The notes beneath the pieces are model-generated. The model was given only the letters and a program-made list of their open reading frames with translations. It was not told the DNA's origin and did not search any database. From contig CAJOOD010000005.1 of NCBI GenBank assembly GCA_905236085.1, positions 1 through 8,233 of the forward strand: a stretch of DNA of 8,233 bases. Reading direction: 5' to 3'. The position numbers and the translations under genes were made by a program. Positions 1-6,143 of this stretch are shown one piece after another. Position 1 is the first letter of the stretch; each line of letters opens with the position of its first letter. Origin of the DNA: an uncultured Bacilli bacterium (GTDB lineage: Bacteria; Bacillota_I; Bacilli_A; RFN20; CAG-826).

Positions 1-315
1 AAAGGTGATATAAGCGCCATAAGTGTTGAATGTTTTTTCTAAAATCTTTGCAAATTCCACGGAATTTGGTTGATTTTGCACTAAATCAAAGGCAATTACA
101 TATTGATTTCCTTTAATAGCCTTTAATATTTTTTCGCCTTCTTTTCTTTTAGCGATATTGATTTCTTGCTCGCTAGGTCTATCAGCAATACTTTCATCAT
201 TTAATTCAATAATTGATAAATTAGCATAGGCAGATAGTCTTTTGACATATTCATTTATCAATTCCTTTAATGCTGGTTCTTTAATCTTACCAACACAGAT
301 TAGATCAATCTTCAT
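1..315 (-). CDS. rlmH: RlmH, 23S rRNA (pseudouridine1915-N3) methyltransferase, N-terminal part, cut by the left window edge
   Basis: I translated this by hand from the minus strand: 105 codons run open from an ATG at 315 to the window edge. The protein begins MKIDLICVGKIKEPALKELI and continues with EYVKRLSAYANLSIIELND (22-40), KEGEKIL (58-64) and an IA-F-D strand (74-77) before SVEFAK (85-90). This is the N-terminal layout of the RlmH (SPOUT class) family. The family uses S-adenosylmethionine to methylate N3 of pseudouridine 1915 in helix 69 of 23S rRNA, on assembled ribosomes. The usual length is near 159 residues, so about 54 are missing, including the glycine-rich SAM-binding knot; catalytic residues cannot be checked. 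The ATG is preceded at 5 nt by AGGTGG (321-326), which fixes the start. The gene overlaps the end of walJ by 11 nt (305-315), so it is probably the next gene of the same operon. Confidence 0.9.
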   Translation of the reverse strand, partial: MKIDLICVGKIKEPALKELINEYVKRLSAYANLSIIELNDESIADRPSEQEINIAKRKEGEKILKAIKGNQYVIAFDLVQNQPNSVEFAKILEKTFNTYGAYITF

Positions 316-1057
316 TTGTGCCACCTATTAGTGATTCGTTTTGCATCGCACATCTAAGTGATACTCTCCTAAGAGCGTCGCTATGATAGAAAGTGAAAAC
401 TTTTTGATATTCCGCGAGAGCTAAATCAGGTTTATTGCATTCTTCTGATAAATGGGCTAGCACTACTTCTTTAGTCTTTAATCCAATAATATCTTTCGCA
501 TATATCGCTGAATCAGAATTATTTAAATGACCATAATCGCCATATATTCTTTGCTTTAATTCTTTGCTACGATTGGATTTCATCAACATCTCGACATCAT
601 GATTTGACTCTAAGATGAGATAATCTGGATCATGTGAGGCTTTTAATGTAGCTTCTGGAACATATCCGGTATCGGTGATATAGACTAGTTTTTCTTCTCC
701 ACATTTAACGATATAAGCACATGGATTAAAGGCATCATGGGAAGTAGGAACAGGCGTGATAATCATATCTTTAATCGCTATCTCTTGAAATAATTCAATA
801 ACGTTGTAATTTCCAGGTAAAGTACCTTCTAAAGCATACATTCTTCTATTTTTTAAGAATCTAATGCCTTTGATATGGTCAGAATGTTCATGTGTAAAGA
901 AACAGGCATCAATATCATTGATATTAGCCCCTATTTCTTCTAATCCTTCATTAAGCCTTGTTAAAGTAAGTCCCATATCGATTAATATGAGACCTTCTTT
1001 AGATTTAATTAATGTGGCATTGCCTTTGGAACCGCTTCCAATGATGTTATATATCAT
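305..1057 (-). CDS. walJ: WalJ/YycJ-type metallo-beta-lactamase-fold hydrolase
   Basis: The protein has 250 residues and the full metallo-beta-lactamase metal-binding set: SGSKGN at 8-13, HEHSDH at 56-61 (HxHxDH), TSHDA at 105-109, TDTG at 128-131, ESNHD at 150-154, GHLNN at 176-180 and AHLSEECN at 201-208. The SGSxGN start and ESNHD/GHLxN blocks are characteristic of the YycJ/WalJ group. In Bacillota this protein is usually encoded beside the WalRK two-component system and has been linked to coordinating DNA replication or repair with cell-wall growth. A 5'-to-3' exonuclease activity is reported for relatives; I infer nuclease-like activity here only by family. It is cytoplasmic, with no signal peptide or membrane segment. 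The start lies 2 nt after the dnaB stop. Only a weak GAAGG (about 1070-1074, 12 nt away) precedes it, so translation probably depends on coupling to dnaB. No walR or walK gene is in the window. Confidence 0.92.
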   Translation of the reverse strand: MIYNIIGSGSKGNATLIKSKEGLILIDMGLTLTRLNEGLEEIGANINDIDACFFTHEHSDHIKGIRFLKNRRMYALEGTLPGNYNVIELFQEIAIKDMIITPVPTSHDAFNPCAYIVKCGEEKLVYITDTGYVPEATLKASHDPDYLILESNHDVEMLMKSNRSKELKQRIYGDYGHLNNSDSAIYAKDIIGLKTKEVVLAHLSEECNKPDLALAEYQKVFTFYHSDALRRVSLRCAMQNESLIGGTNED

Positions 1058-1059
1058 AA

Positions 1060-2562
1060 TTATTTATTGCCTTCAGCACCTCTACGAATGTTTTCCATTT
1101 CGATCTCCCAACCTTTATCTGGTGGAGCATAACGACCATAAGATTTATAGAAGAATAAATCAGCACGACCAGTACTTCCATTTCTATTCTTAGCAAGGTT
1201 AACTTCCACTAGGGAGACATTACCAAATGTTTCACCCATTTCTTTAATCTTTTGAGCTTTGACTTGCTCGAATCTTTCTTCTTGGCTTAATTGATTAAGC
1301 TTCTTATCTCCAGAAGGTGCTTTAGAATCTTTATAATAGTCTTCACGATATAAAAGCATAACCACATCAGCATCTTGTTCGATAGAACCAGAATCTCTTA
1401 AATCGGATAACATTGGTTTCTTAGAATCTCTTTTTTCACTAGCTCTAGATAATTGAGAAATTAAGATAACTGGTATTTTAGTTTCTCTTGCCATAGCCTT
1501 TATTTCTAGAGAGATTTTACGAACTTCTTCTTGTCTAGATTGTTCGCCTTTGCTATTACCACCTATTTGTACTAAGCCAAGATAGTCGATAACAATTAAT
1601 CCTAAATCTGGATTAGTGGCAATCAATTTTCTAGTTTTAGCGATAATGTCCATTAATTTAATACCAGGAGTTTCATCGATAAAGATAGGTAATTCCGCTA
1701 AATCTTTAAGACCTTGAGCGATTTTAACTCTTTCTTGACCGGTGAAATTACCGGTTTTAATTTTTGACATATCCACATTAGAGGCTATACCTAATAATCT
1801 TTGAGTTAATAATTCTGAACCCATTTCTAGAGAGAATATAGCTACTGGAACTCTATTATTAGTGGCGACATTATAAGCAAAATTTAAGGCTAAAGCAGTC
1901 TTGCCAACGTTAGGACGAGCAGCTACTACGTATACTTCGCCTCTTTGAAATCCCTGCGTTAAATTGTTAATAGATTCATAACCGGTATCCAATCCAGTCA
2001 AATTAGATGTATTAGGATTTTCTTTTAAGACGTCAAGATTTCTTTTAACTACTTCAACAGAATCCTTTAAAGCCACAAATTTATCGACATTTCTTCTTTC
2101 TATCGCGTCTTTAAATTTCACTTCACTATCTAATATAAAGTCGTTAGGACTTTCAATTTCTTCTTCGCGATATTCTTTATCGATTTGTCTAATTGTAACC
2201 AACATTTGACGTAAAATAGCTTGATCTAAGACAATATCGACATAAGATTTTAAGTTGCCTAGAGAAATCATGGAATCAGTTAATTCATATAAATAATCAA
2301 CTCCGCCTACATTCTCTAATTCCTTCATGTTGTCTAATTCACCAGCGACAGTTAAAACATCGACTTTTTGTTTATTATCCATGACTTGAATGATGGCTTG
2401 ATAAACTTTTTGATGTTTAAAATCATAAAAGTCGCTTTGTTGTAGACCTGATACAACATTATATAAGGCATCTTCGCTGATTAAAGCGGAACCTAAGACA
2501 GCTTTTTCAGCATCGAGATTGTATGGGAGGTCAGTTTTATTCCTGGTTCTTTTTTCTGGCAT
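1060..2562 (-). CDS. dnaB: DnaB-family replicative DNA helicase (DnaC in B. subtilis naming)
   Basis: This 500-residue hexameric helicase unwinds DNA at the replication fork using ATP. The N-terminal primase-interacting domain (about 10-115) begins with PYNLDAEKAVLGS (13-25). The RecA-like domain follows: Walker A ARPNVGKT (215-222), catalytic-Glu segment SLEMGSE (244-250), Walker B LIVIDYLGL (322-330, Asp326), the SQLSRASEKR region (369-378), DLRDSGSIEQDADVV (387-401) and the arginine-finger/loop segment AKNRNGSTG (457-465). Between LYREDYY (404-410) and that last motif there are about 46 residues, where I recall roughly 15 in B. subtilis DnaC, so there seems to be a charged insertion (about 411-445); this largely explains the length above the usual 440-455. 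The ATG shares one base with the rplI stop (TAATG at 2560-2564), and GGAGGG (2569-2574) lies inside the last rplI codons, indicating translational coupling. No intein interrupts the ATPase motifs. Confidence 0.97.
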   Translation of the reverse strand: MPEKRTRNKTDLPYNLDAEKAVLGSALISEDALYNVVSGLQQSDFYDFKHQKVYQAIIQVMDNKQKVDVLTVAGELDNMKELENVGGVDYLYELTDSMISLGNLKSYVDIVLDQAILRQMLVTIRQIDKEYREEEIESPNDFILDSEVKFKDAIERRNVDKFVALKDSVEVVKRNLDVLKENPNTSNLTGLDTGYESINNLTQGFQRGEVYVVAARPNVGKTALALNFAYNVATNNRVPVAIFSLEMGSELLTQRLLGIASNVDMSKIKTGNFTGQERVKIAQGLKDLAELPIFIDETPGIKLMDIIAKTRKLIATNPDLGLIVIDYLGLVQIGGNSKGEQSRQEEVRKISLEIKAMARETKIPVILISQLSRASEKRDSKKPMLSDLRDSGSIEQDADVVMLLYREDYYKDSKAPSGDKKLNQLSQEERFEQVKAQKIKEMGETFGNVSLVEVNLAKNRNGSTGRADLFFYKSYGRYAPPDKGWEIEMENIRRGAEGNK

Positions 2563-3011
2563 TATTTTCCCTCCGATACATGGACTTTAATTTCGGCGAT
2601 AACACCTTTATATAATTCGTTCTTTAATACGACATAACCTAATGAATTAATGTCCACTTTATCAACGAATCTTTTCTTATCAATATCGATGTTATATTTT
2701 TCTTTTAATTGTTCACATACTTGTTTGGTAGAAATAGAGCCAAACATCTTGCCATCTTTTCCAGTTTTCGCTGCAAATTCCAAGGTAATTTCGCTTAATT
2801 TGACTTTTAAGGCCTCAGCTTGCTTCTTTAAATCGGCTTGTCTAGCGGCTTCATCGGCTTGCTGTTGAGATAAGATTTCGCTAGATTTTGGAGTATAGGC
2901 TACGGCAAGTTTTTGAGGAAATAAGAAGTTATTAGCGTAACCGATACTAACTTCCACAATTTGATCTTTCTTACCTACTTTTTTAACATCTTTTAATAAA
3001 ATAACTTTCAT
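2562..3011 (-). CDS. rplI: 50S ribosomal protein bL9
   Basis: The 149-residue product has the bL9 length and the signature N-terminal rRNA-binding domain: MKVILLKDVKKVGKKDQIV (1-19) followed by GYANNFLFPQKLA (24-36). A long charged connecting helix rich in Q, A, K and E spans about 42-75. The C-terminal domain starts near FAAKTGKDGKMFGSIS (79-94) and ends in IKVHVSEGK. bL9 binds 23S rRNA near the L1 stalk base and helps maintain reading frame. The ATG follows a full Shine-Dalgarno AAGGAGG (3022-3028) embedded in the final gdpP codons, with a 10-nt spacing. The gene starts 5 nt after the gdpP stop and its own stop overlaps the dnaB start by one base. The gdpP-rplI-dnaB order is the standard one for Bacillota. 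Confidence 0.98.
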   Translation of the reverse strand: MKVILLKDVKKVGKKDQIVEVSIGYANNFLFPQKLAVAYTPKSSEILSQQQADEAARQADLKKQAEALKVKLSEITLEFAAKTGKDGKMFGSISTKQVCEQLKEKYNIDIDKKRFVDKVDINSLGYVVLKNELYKGVIAEIKVHVSEGK

Positions 3012-3016
3012 AAAAA

Positions 3017-5041
3017 TTAATCCTCCTTATCATCGCCAAATCTTGATGCTTCTTTGATATTGGCTCTAATTGTTGATTCTAACATTGAAACAACCTCATC
3101 CATATTATCGGTATCAAATAAGGCTGCGGCCGCAGAGAAGTGTCCTCCACCACCTAATTTCTCAGCGAGGAACGATACATTAATAGAACCATCTCCACGT
3201 AATGATAATTTAATATGGTTTTGATTAACCTTGCCTAAGGCAAAGGCGGCTTTCATGCCTTTAATAGATAAACATGTATTAGCAACTTTAGCTAATGTGG
3301 CATCATCAACGATATCCTTAGCTACACAATAGACAAATCCTGTTTCAATAGTCTTAATAGAACTGACGATTTTATTGACTTCCATATGTTCTTCAAAGTC
3401 ATCTTTTAATAAATCATAAGCATAGGCGTTATCTGCGCCGAATTCTTTTAATACGGTACAGGCTTCAAATGTTCTAATACCAGTAGATTTAGTTCTAAAT
3501 GATTGCGAATCCAATAAGATACCAGAGAGCATGATAGAAGCATACATCGGTTTAATAAGAATCTTCGGATTAGCGGAAGTGAATTGAATGAATTCCGTAA
3601 TTAATTCTGAGGCTGAAGAAGCACTTGGATCGATATGGTTAAATACTGGGTTTTCAATATATTCTTCCGCGCGGCGGTGATGGTCAATAACAACGACTTT
3701 ATTAGCTAAATCAAGTAATCTAGGGGCCATGGTCATCTTTTGAATGTGAACATCCACCACCACTAATAGGGTATTAGGATTGACTTTAGATTCCGCATCT
3801 TTAGAAGAAATCATTAAACTATTTAATTCTTCTCTAGTAAAACTTGATGTAATCGCCGATCTGGTTTTAACTTCAGTATTCTTTAAATCAAATACACATA
3901 ATGATGGCTTTTTGAAATGTTCGCAAATAGCTCTAATGCCTAAACATGATCCAAGAGCGTCCATATCCGCCATAGAATGACCCATGATTAAGACATTATC
4001 ACTGGCTTTAATTAAACTGATTAATGAGTCGGCTAAAACCCTAATCTTTACACGGTTTCTATTTTCCTGAGCTTCAGTCTTACCTCCGATAAATTCCATA
4101 TCAGAACCAAATCTTTGAATAACCACTTGGTCACCGCCACGAGACATAGCGATGGATAAGGCTTCTTCGGCTAATTCATTTAATCTAGATACTTCTGGGT
4201 GGTTATGGGCCAAGCCTAAAGATATAGTCAATGGGACATCATCACCTTGACCGATATTTCTAACTTTATTAATCAAGGAGAAATTATCTTCTCTCATCAT
4301 TTCTAAGGTTTTGAAATTAGTTAGGATGAAATATGTATCACTTCTATATCTTTTTAAGAGCAATCCATATTCTTTAGCGTAGGTGAATATTTCCGCTTTA
4401 ACTTTAGATACAGAGTCATTGAAGTCTTCTTCTGTTTTAATAACATCAGAATAATTATCAATGGATAATAAACCCACGACAGGAGCGTTTTCGATACTTT
4501 CAGTAAATAAATGAGCGTGGTCGGTAACATCTTTAAAGATGAACAGACCGGCTTGATGCAAATATTTAACATCATATTCACGGTTAGATTCAGTGATACG
4601 CACCACTGCTTCTTCACTTTCATTGTTATCCACTAATTCTCTTAATTCTGGTTTCCAGTTAAGAATATTAAGGTCAATGATGTTGATGTTTCTATCTTTA
4701 AAGATATCATTAGTCCATAAGACCATATCATCTTCGTTAACAACGACTAAACCTAATTGAGCAAAATTATAAGCGGCCTGAACATCGCTACCGATGACTT
4801 CTGCAGCATGTAAATCTGTATTCTGTCTAAAGATGATTAAATTAGACATGACAATCCATAAATACATACAGTCAATGAAGACCAAGACAAAGGCGCCATA
4901 AAGTATATGATCAATTTGAATAATGTTTTTCAAATCGAATATGTTTAATAAATAAAATGTAGTGAAACCCACCATTAATACGGCTTGCACTAGGATTAAT
5001 ATAAATGTGATTGTTCTTAATAATGTGATTTTGCTTTTCAT
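3017..5041 (-). CDS. gdpP: GdpP, membrane-bound cyclic-di-AMP phosphodiesterase (PAS, degenerate GGDEF, DHH-DHHA1)
   Basis: GdpP hydrolyses c-di-AMP to pApA and so controls potassium/osmotic balance and wall stress. I place the start at 5041 (MKSKITLLRT), giving 674 residues, close to the usual 655-660. A longer in-frame ATG at 5182 would add 47 residues rich in K, N and I, with no ribosome binding site, and would run through the promoter. Two membrane helices (about 5-33 and 45-71) precede a PAS-like domain (84-175) and a degenerate GGDEF domain (about 185-310), where RYRSDTYF (231-238) replaces the signature, so no cyclase activity is expected. The DHH domain has GHSMADMDALGS (354-365), VVVDVH (427-432), IDHH (452-455) and LLDSQSF (509-515). 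These supply the expected metal ligands His355, Asp359, Asp361, Asp430, His454 and Asp511. DHHA1 ends with GGGGHFSAAAA (630-640). All catalytic residues appear intact. AAGG (5052-5055) is the likely ribosome binding site. First gene of the operon. Confidence 0.95.
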   Translation of the reverse strand: MKSKITLLRTITFILILVQAVLMVGFTTFYLLNIFDLKNIIQIDHILYGAFVLVFIDCMYLWIVMSNLIIFRQNTDLHAAEVIGSDVQAAYNFAQLGLVVVNEDDMVLWTNDIFKDRNINIIDLNILNWKPELRELVDNNESEEAVVRITESNREYDVKYLHQAGLFIFKDVTDHAHLFTESIENAPVVGLLSIDNYSDVIKTEEDFNDSVSKVKAEIFTYAKEYGLLLKRYRSDTYFILTNFKTLEMMREDNFSLINKVRNIGQGDDVPLTISLGLAHNHPEVSRLNELAEEALSIAMSRGGDQVVIQRFGSDMEFIGGKTEAQENRNRVKIRVLADSLISLIKASDNVLIMGHSMADMDALGSCLGIRAICEHFKKPSLCVFDLKNTEVKTRSAITSSFTREELNSLMISSKDAESKVNPNTLLVVVDVHIQKMTMAPRLLDLANKVVVIDHHRRAEEYIENPVFNHIDPSASSASELITEFIQFTSANPKILIKPMYASIMLSGILLDSQSFRTKSTGIRTFEACTVLKEFGADNAYAYDLLKDDFEEHMEVNKIVSSIKTIETGFVYCVAKDIVDDATLAKVANTCLSIKGMKAAFALGKVNQNHIKLSLRGDGSINVSFLAEKLGGGGHFSAAAALFDTDNMDEVVSMLESTIRANIKEASRFGDDKED

Positions 5042-5063
5042 AGTCGTCTTACCTTGCTTAATT

Positions 5064-5092
5064 ATTATAGAGAGATTTGATTTATTTATAAA
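5064..5092 (-). promoter_or_regulatory. Predicted promoter of the gdpP-rplI-dnaB-walJ-rlmH operon
   Basis: On the minus strand a perfect -10 hexamer TATAAT lies at 5064-5069, with a weak -35 (TTTATA, 5087-5092) 17 bp upstream. The predicted start site is near 5057, leaving a leader of only about 16 nt with AAGG (5052-5055) ten bases before the gdpP ATG. An alternative -35, TTGCTA (5093-5098), is too far away (23 bp). The -35 overlaps a perfect inverted repeat, so regulation by a DNA-binding protein is possible. The -10 is convincing; the -35 is not. Confidence 0.55.
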
Positions 5093-5118
5093 TAGCAAAA
5101 TACAATTGCTATTTGTAA
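5086..5118. promoter_or_regulatory. Perfect 9-bp inverted repeat over the gdpP -35 region (candidate operator)
   Basis: AAATAGCAA (5090-5098) and TTGCTATTT (5106-5114) are exact reverse complements separated by 7 bases. After one mismatch on each side the symmetry resumes for three more pairs (5086-5088 with 5116-5118), giving 12 of 13 paired positions. It overlaps the predicted -35 element of the gdpP operon. No T-run follows directly on either strand, so it is not a terminator. An operator is an inference from position and symmetry; I cannot assign it to a known regulator family. Confidence 0.4.
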
Positions 5119-5209
5119 TTCTCACTTTTTTAATATTTTTATGTTTTGCCTTTAAATTTGAAGAAATTGACATGTCATTCATGCAATTTTTCGTAAAAAT
5201 ATGGGGAAT

Positions 5210-5240
5210 TTGATATGCTTTTTAATAATTATGATACTAT
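5210..5240 (+). promoter_or_regulatory. Possible distal plus-strand promoter
   Basis: TTGATA (5210-5215) is followed 19 bp later by TACTAT (5235-5240) preceded by TG (5232-5233), an extended -10 arrangement. An alternative pairing with GATACT (5233-5238) has a 17-bp spacer but a poor hexamer. If used, transcription would start near 5247 and give a leader of about 185 nt before the gene at 5433. In AT-rich DNA such matches arise easily, so this is tentative. Confidence 0.2.
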
Positions 5241-5308
5241 TTGCGATTTAAAAATCCATCTATCTAGTCATGTATCTATAATTTCTTTATCAAGTTGAGA
5301 ATTCATAA

Positions 5309-5380
5309 ATGAAGACATTAGACGTTTTAAAAAGAGAAGATGACTTCACATTTTTATGTGAGTTTATTGTTTGCACTTGA
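5309..5380 (+). CDS. Doubtful 23-codon leader ORF
   Basis: ATG at 5309 opens a reading frame for MKTLDVLKREDDFTFLCEFI followed by VCT and a TGA stop at 5378-5380. It lies 52 bp before the orphan gene and spans the TCACAT/ATGTGA palindrome. No clear Shine-Dalgarno precedes it (only GAGA, about 10 nt upstream), and no family is recognisable. It would be transcribed only from the distal promoter candidate, since the proximal promoter starts downstream. A chance ORF is the most likely reading; an upstream regulatory peptide is possible. Confidence 0.12.
   Translation: MKTLDVLKREDDFTFLCEFIVCT
5346..5361. promoter_or_regulatory. Short perfect palindrome TCACAT-N4-ATGTGA upstream of the orphan gene promoter
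   Basis: The six-base arms TCACAT (5346-5351) and ATGTGA (5356-5361) flank four T residues. The element ends 15 bp before the predicted -35 of the downstream gene, a typical place for an activator or repressor site. As RNA it could form a 6-7 bp hairpin, but no T-run follows it, so it is not a terminator. No regulator can be named. Confidence 0.3.
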
Positions 5381-5405
5381 ATTATTCATATGAAATTAGT
5401 ATTAT
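5377..5405 (+). promoter_or_regulatory. Predicted promoter of the orphan gene
   Basis: TTGAAT (5377-5382) and TATTAT (5400-5405) are separated by exactly 17 bp, a good housekeeping sigma-factor match. The predicted start is near 5412, giving a leader of about 20 nt that contains the Shine-Dalgarno AAAGGAG (5417-5423), nine bases before the ATG at 5433. Confidence 0.55.
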
Positions 5406-5432
5406 AAACAAGCAACAAAGGAGCACTATATT

Positions 5433-5858
5433 ATGGTCGATGTACAAAAGATTTTAGAAAAGGCTAATGCTTTATCACACGAAGATAGAATTTTAAAAGC
5501 TACTGAACATGTTGAAGCTTTAAAGAAATTATTAGCCAAGGAAGGTTATTCCGAAGGTGAAGTAAACGAAACATTAACTTCATTAACACGTCTTGCTGTT
5601 GATGGTGATAATTCCGCGACTGAAGAAGATTTTGAAATCTTCGCTAAAGCCACCGGTATTAAAATGGATATTCACGAATTCTTTAAATTAGTTAAACGTG
5701 GAAATCTTGAAAGTTTTGTTTCTGCAATGGATGAATTCGTTGATTCATTAAAACCAGAAACCAAAAAAGAAGCTCTCGAATTTGTCGCTACATTCCTTAC
5801 CAGTGATAAATTAGTCAGCAAAGAAGAAACAGCTTTATTAATCCGTCTCGCTGAATAA
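5433..5858 (+). CDS. Small acidic helical protein of unknown function, weakly TerB-like
   Basis: I do not recognise a named family for this 141-residue protein. It has no signal peptide, membrane segment or cysteine and should be a soluble, mostly helical cytoplasmic protein rich in E, K, L and A. Two segments look alike: LTRLAVDGDNSATEEDFEIF (51-70) and FVATFLTSDKLVSKEETALL (117-136). Each is a hydrophobic helix, then a short acidic/polar turn, then (T/K)EE and another helix. This resembles the repeat of TerB/DjlA-N-like proteins, whose usual 140-150 residue length also fits; this is inference from pattern only. The start is supported by AAAGGAG (5417-5423) at 9 nt and a promoter at 5377-5405, and a strong terminator follows, so it is a stand-alone transcription unit. 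Three of its four Arg codons are CGT, whereas both rplI Arg codons are AGA. It diverges from the gdpP operon and converges on htpG; neither tells its function. Confidence 0.85.
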   Translation: MVDVQKILEKANALSHEDRILKATEHVEALKKLLAKEGYSEGEVNETLTSLTRLAVDGDNSATEEDFEIFAKATGIKMDIHEFFKLVKRGNLESFVSAMDEFVDSLKPETKKEALEFVATFLTSDKLVSKEETALLIRLAE

Positions 5859-5882
5859 GCTTTCTAGAATTTATAAGCAAAC

Positions 5883-5912
5883 AAAGAGCTGTAATGATGA
5901 CAGCTCTTTTTT
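5883..5912 (+). terminator. Rho-independent terminator of the orphan gene
   Basis: A perfect 10-bp stem, AAAGAGCTGT (5883-5892) with ACAGCTCTTT (5900-5909), encloses a 7-nt loop and runs into six T residues (5907-5912). It begins 25 nt after the stop codon. In the reverse direction the T-run is poor, so it should act mainly on plus-strand transcripts. Confidence 0.93.
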
Positions 5913-5932
5913 CTATTCTTAAATAGCCGACA

Positions 5933-6014
5933 AAGAAAGTTTTACGTCAGCAACATTTATAATAATGGTGCAAAACTTATTTTTGTTTTAATGTCGAGTA
6001 AAACTGGCTTTCTT
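5933..6014. repeat. Long imperfect inverted repeat in the convergent spacer; possible structured RNA or MITE-like remnant
   Basis: Nested complementary blocks share one axis: AAGAAAG (5933-5939) with CTTTCTT (6008-6014), TTTTAC (5940-5945) with GTAAAA (5998-6003), ACATT (5953-5957) with AATGT (5990-5994), and AAAAC (5972-5976) with GTTTT (5985-5989). The mismatched parts are a 4-nt bulge (6004-6007), a 7/3 internal loop and a larger inner loop. The whole would fold as an 82-nt bulged hairpin on either strand. It lies beyond the plus-strand terminator and beyond the htpG terminator, so neither neighbour should transcribe it. No promoter for it is evident. It could be a small RNA, a miniature inverted-repeat element or chance symmetry in AT-rich DNA. 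Confidence 0.35.
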
Positions 6015-6077
6015 CATATCAATAAACAAACATATAGAATTAATTTGTATTTGTTAGATGAAACAATAACATCTTTT

Positions 6078-6109
6078 AAAAAAACTAGATGAGATTATCA
6101 CCTAGTTTT
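6078..6109 (-). terminator. Rho-independent terminator of htpG
   Basis: A 12-bp stem with one G-U pair joins 6081-6092 and 6098-6109 around a 5-nt loop (6093-6097). Read on the minus strand it ends in seven T residues (6078-6084) and starts 34 nt past the htpG stop codon. On the plus strand the stem is also followed by a short T-rich stretch, so some bidirectional function is possible. Confidence 0.88.
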
Positions 6110-6143
6110 CATTTGGTTTTTAAAGAAATATTCGCGTTTTGCC

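Larger units (their letters stand above)
5042..5432. other. Divergent intergenic region between the gdpP operon and the orphan plus-strand gene
   Basis: This 391-bp stretch separates two divergently transcribed units. It holds the gdpP promoter and inverted repeat (5064-5118), a low-complexity A/T-rich part including ATTTTT-cgt-AAAAAT (5186-5200), a weak plus-strand promoter candidate (5210-5240), a doubtful 23-codon ORF (5309-5380), a TCACAT/ATGTGA palindrome (5346-5361) and the proximal promoter and ribosome binding site of the next gene. I see no tRNA, known riboswitch or convincing conserved protein in it. Confidence 0.7.

Noticed and set aside
864..1193. Plus-strand open frame opposite walJ and the dnaB 3' end
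   Set aside because: It is antisense to two well-supported genes, has no recognisable motif and no ribosome binding site; it is a shadow frame.
4354..4623. Minus-strand open frame inside gdpP in another frame
   Set aside because: It overlaps the PAS/GGDEF-coding part of gdpP, whose main frame is intact, and its translation is low-complexity with no family resemblance.
5042..5182. In-frame 47-residue N-terminal extension of GdpP starting at 5182
   Set aside because: It has no ribosome binding site, is rich in K, N, I and S, runs through the predicted gdpP promoter and inverted repeat, and would make the protein longer than the family. The start at 5041 has AAGG upstream and is followed at once by the first membrane helix.
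5402..5889. Similar A-rich sequences at 5402-5424 and 5871-5889 flanking the orphan gene, as a possible direct-repeat scar of insertion
   Set aside because: They align only with gaps, one contains the Shine-Dalgarno and the other the terminator arm, and the sequence is low-complexity, so chance is more likely.
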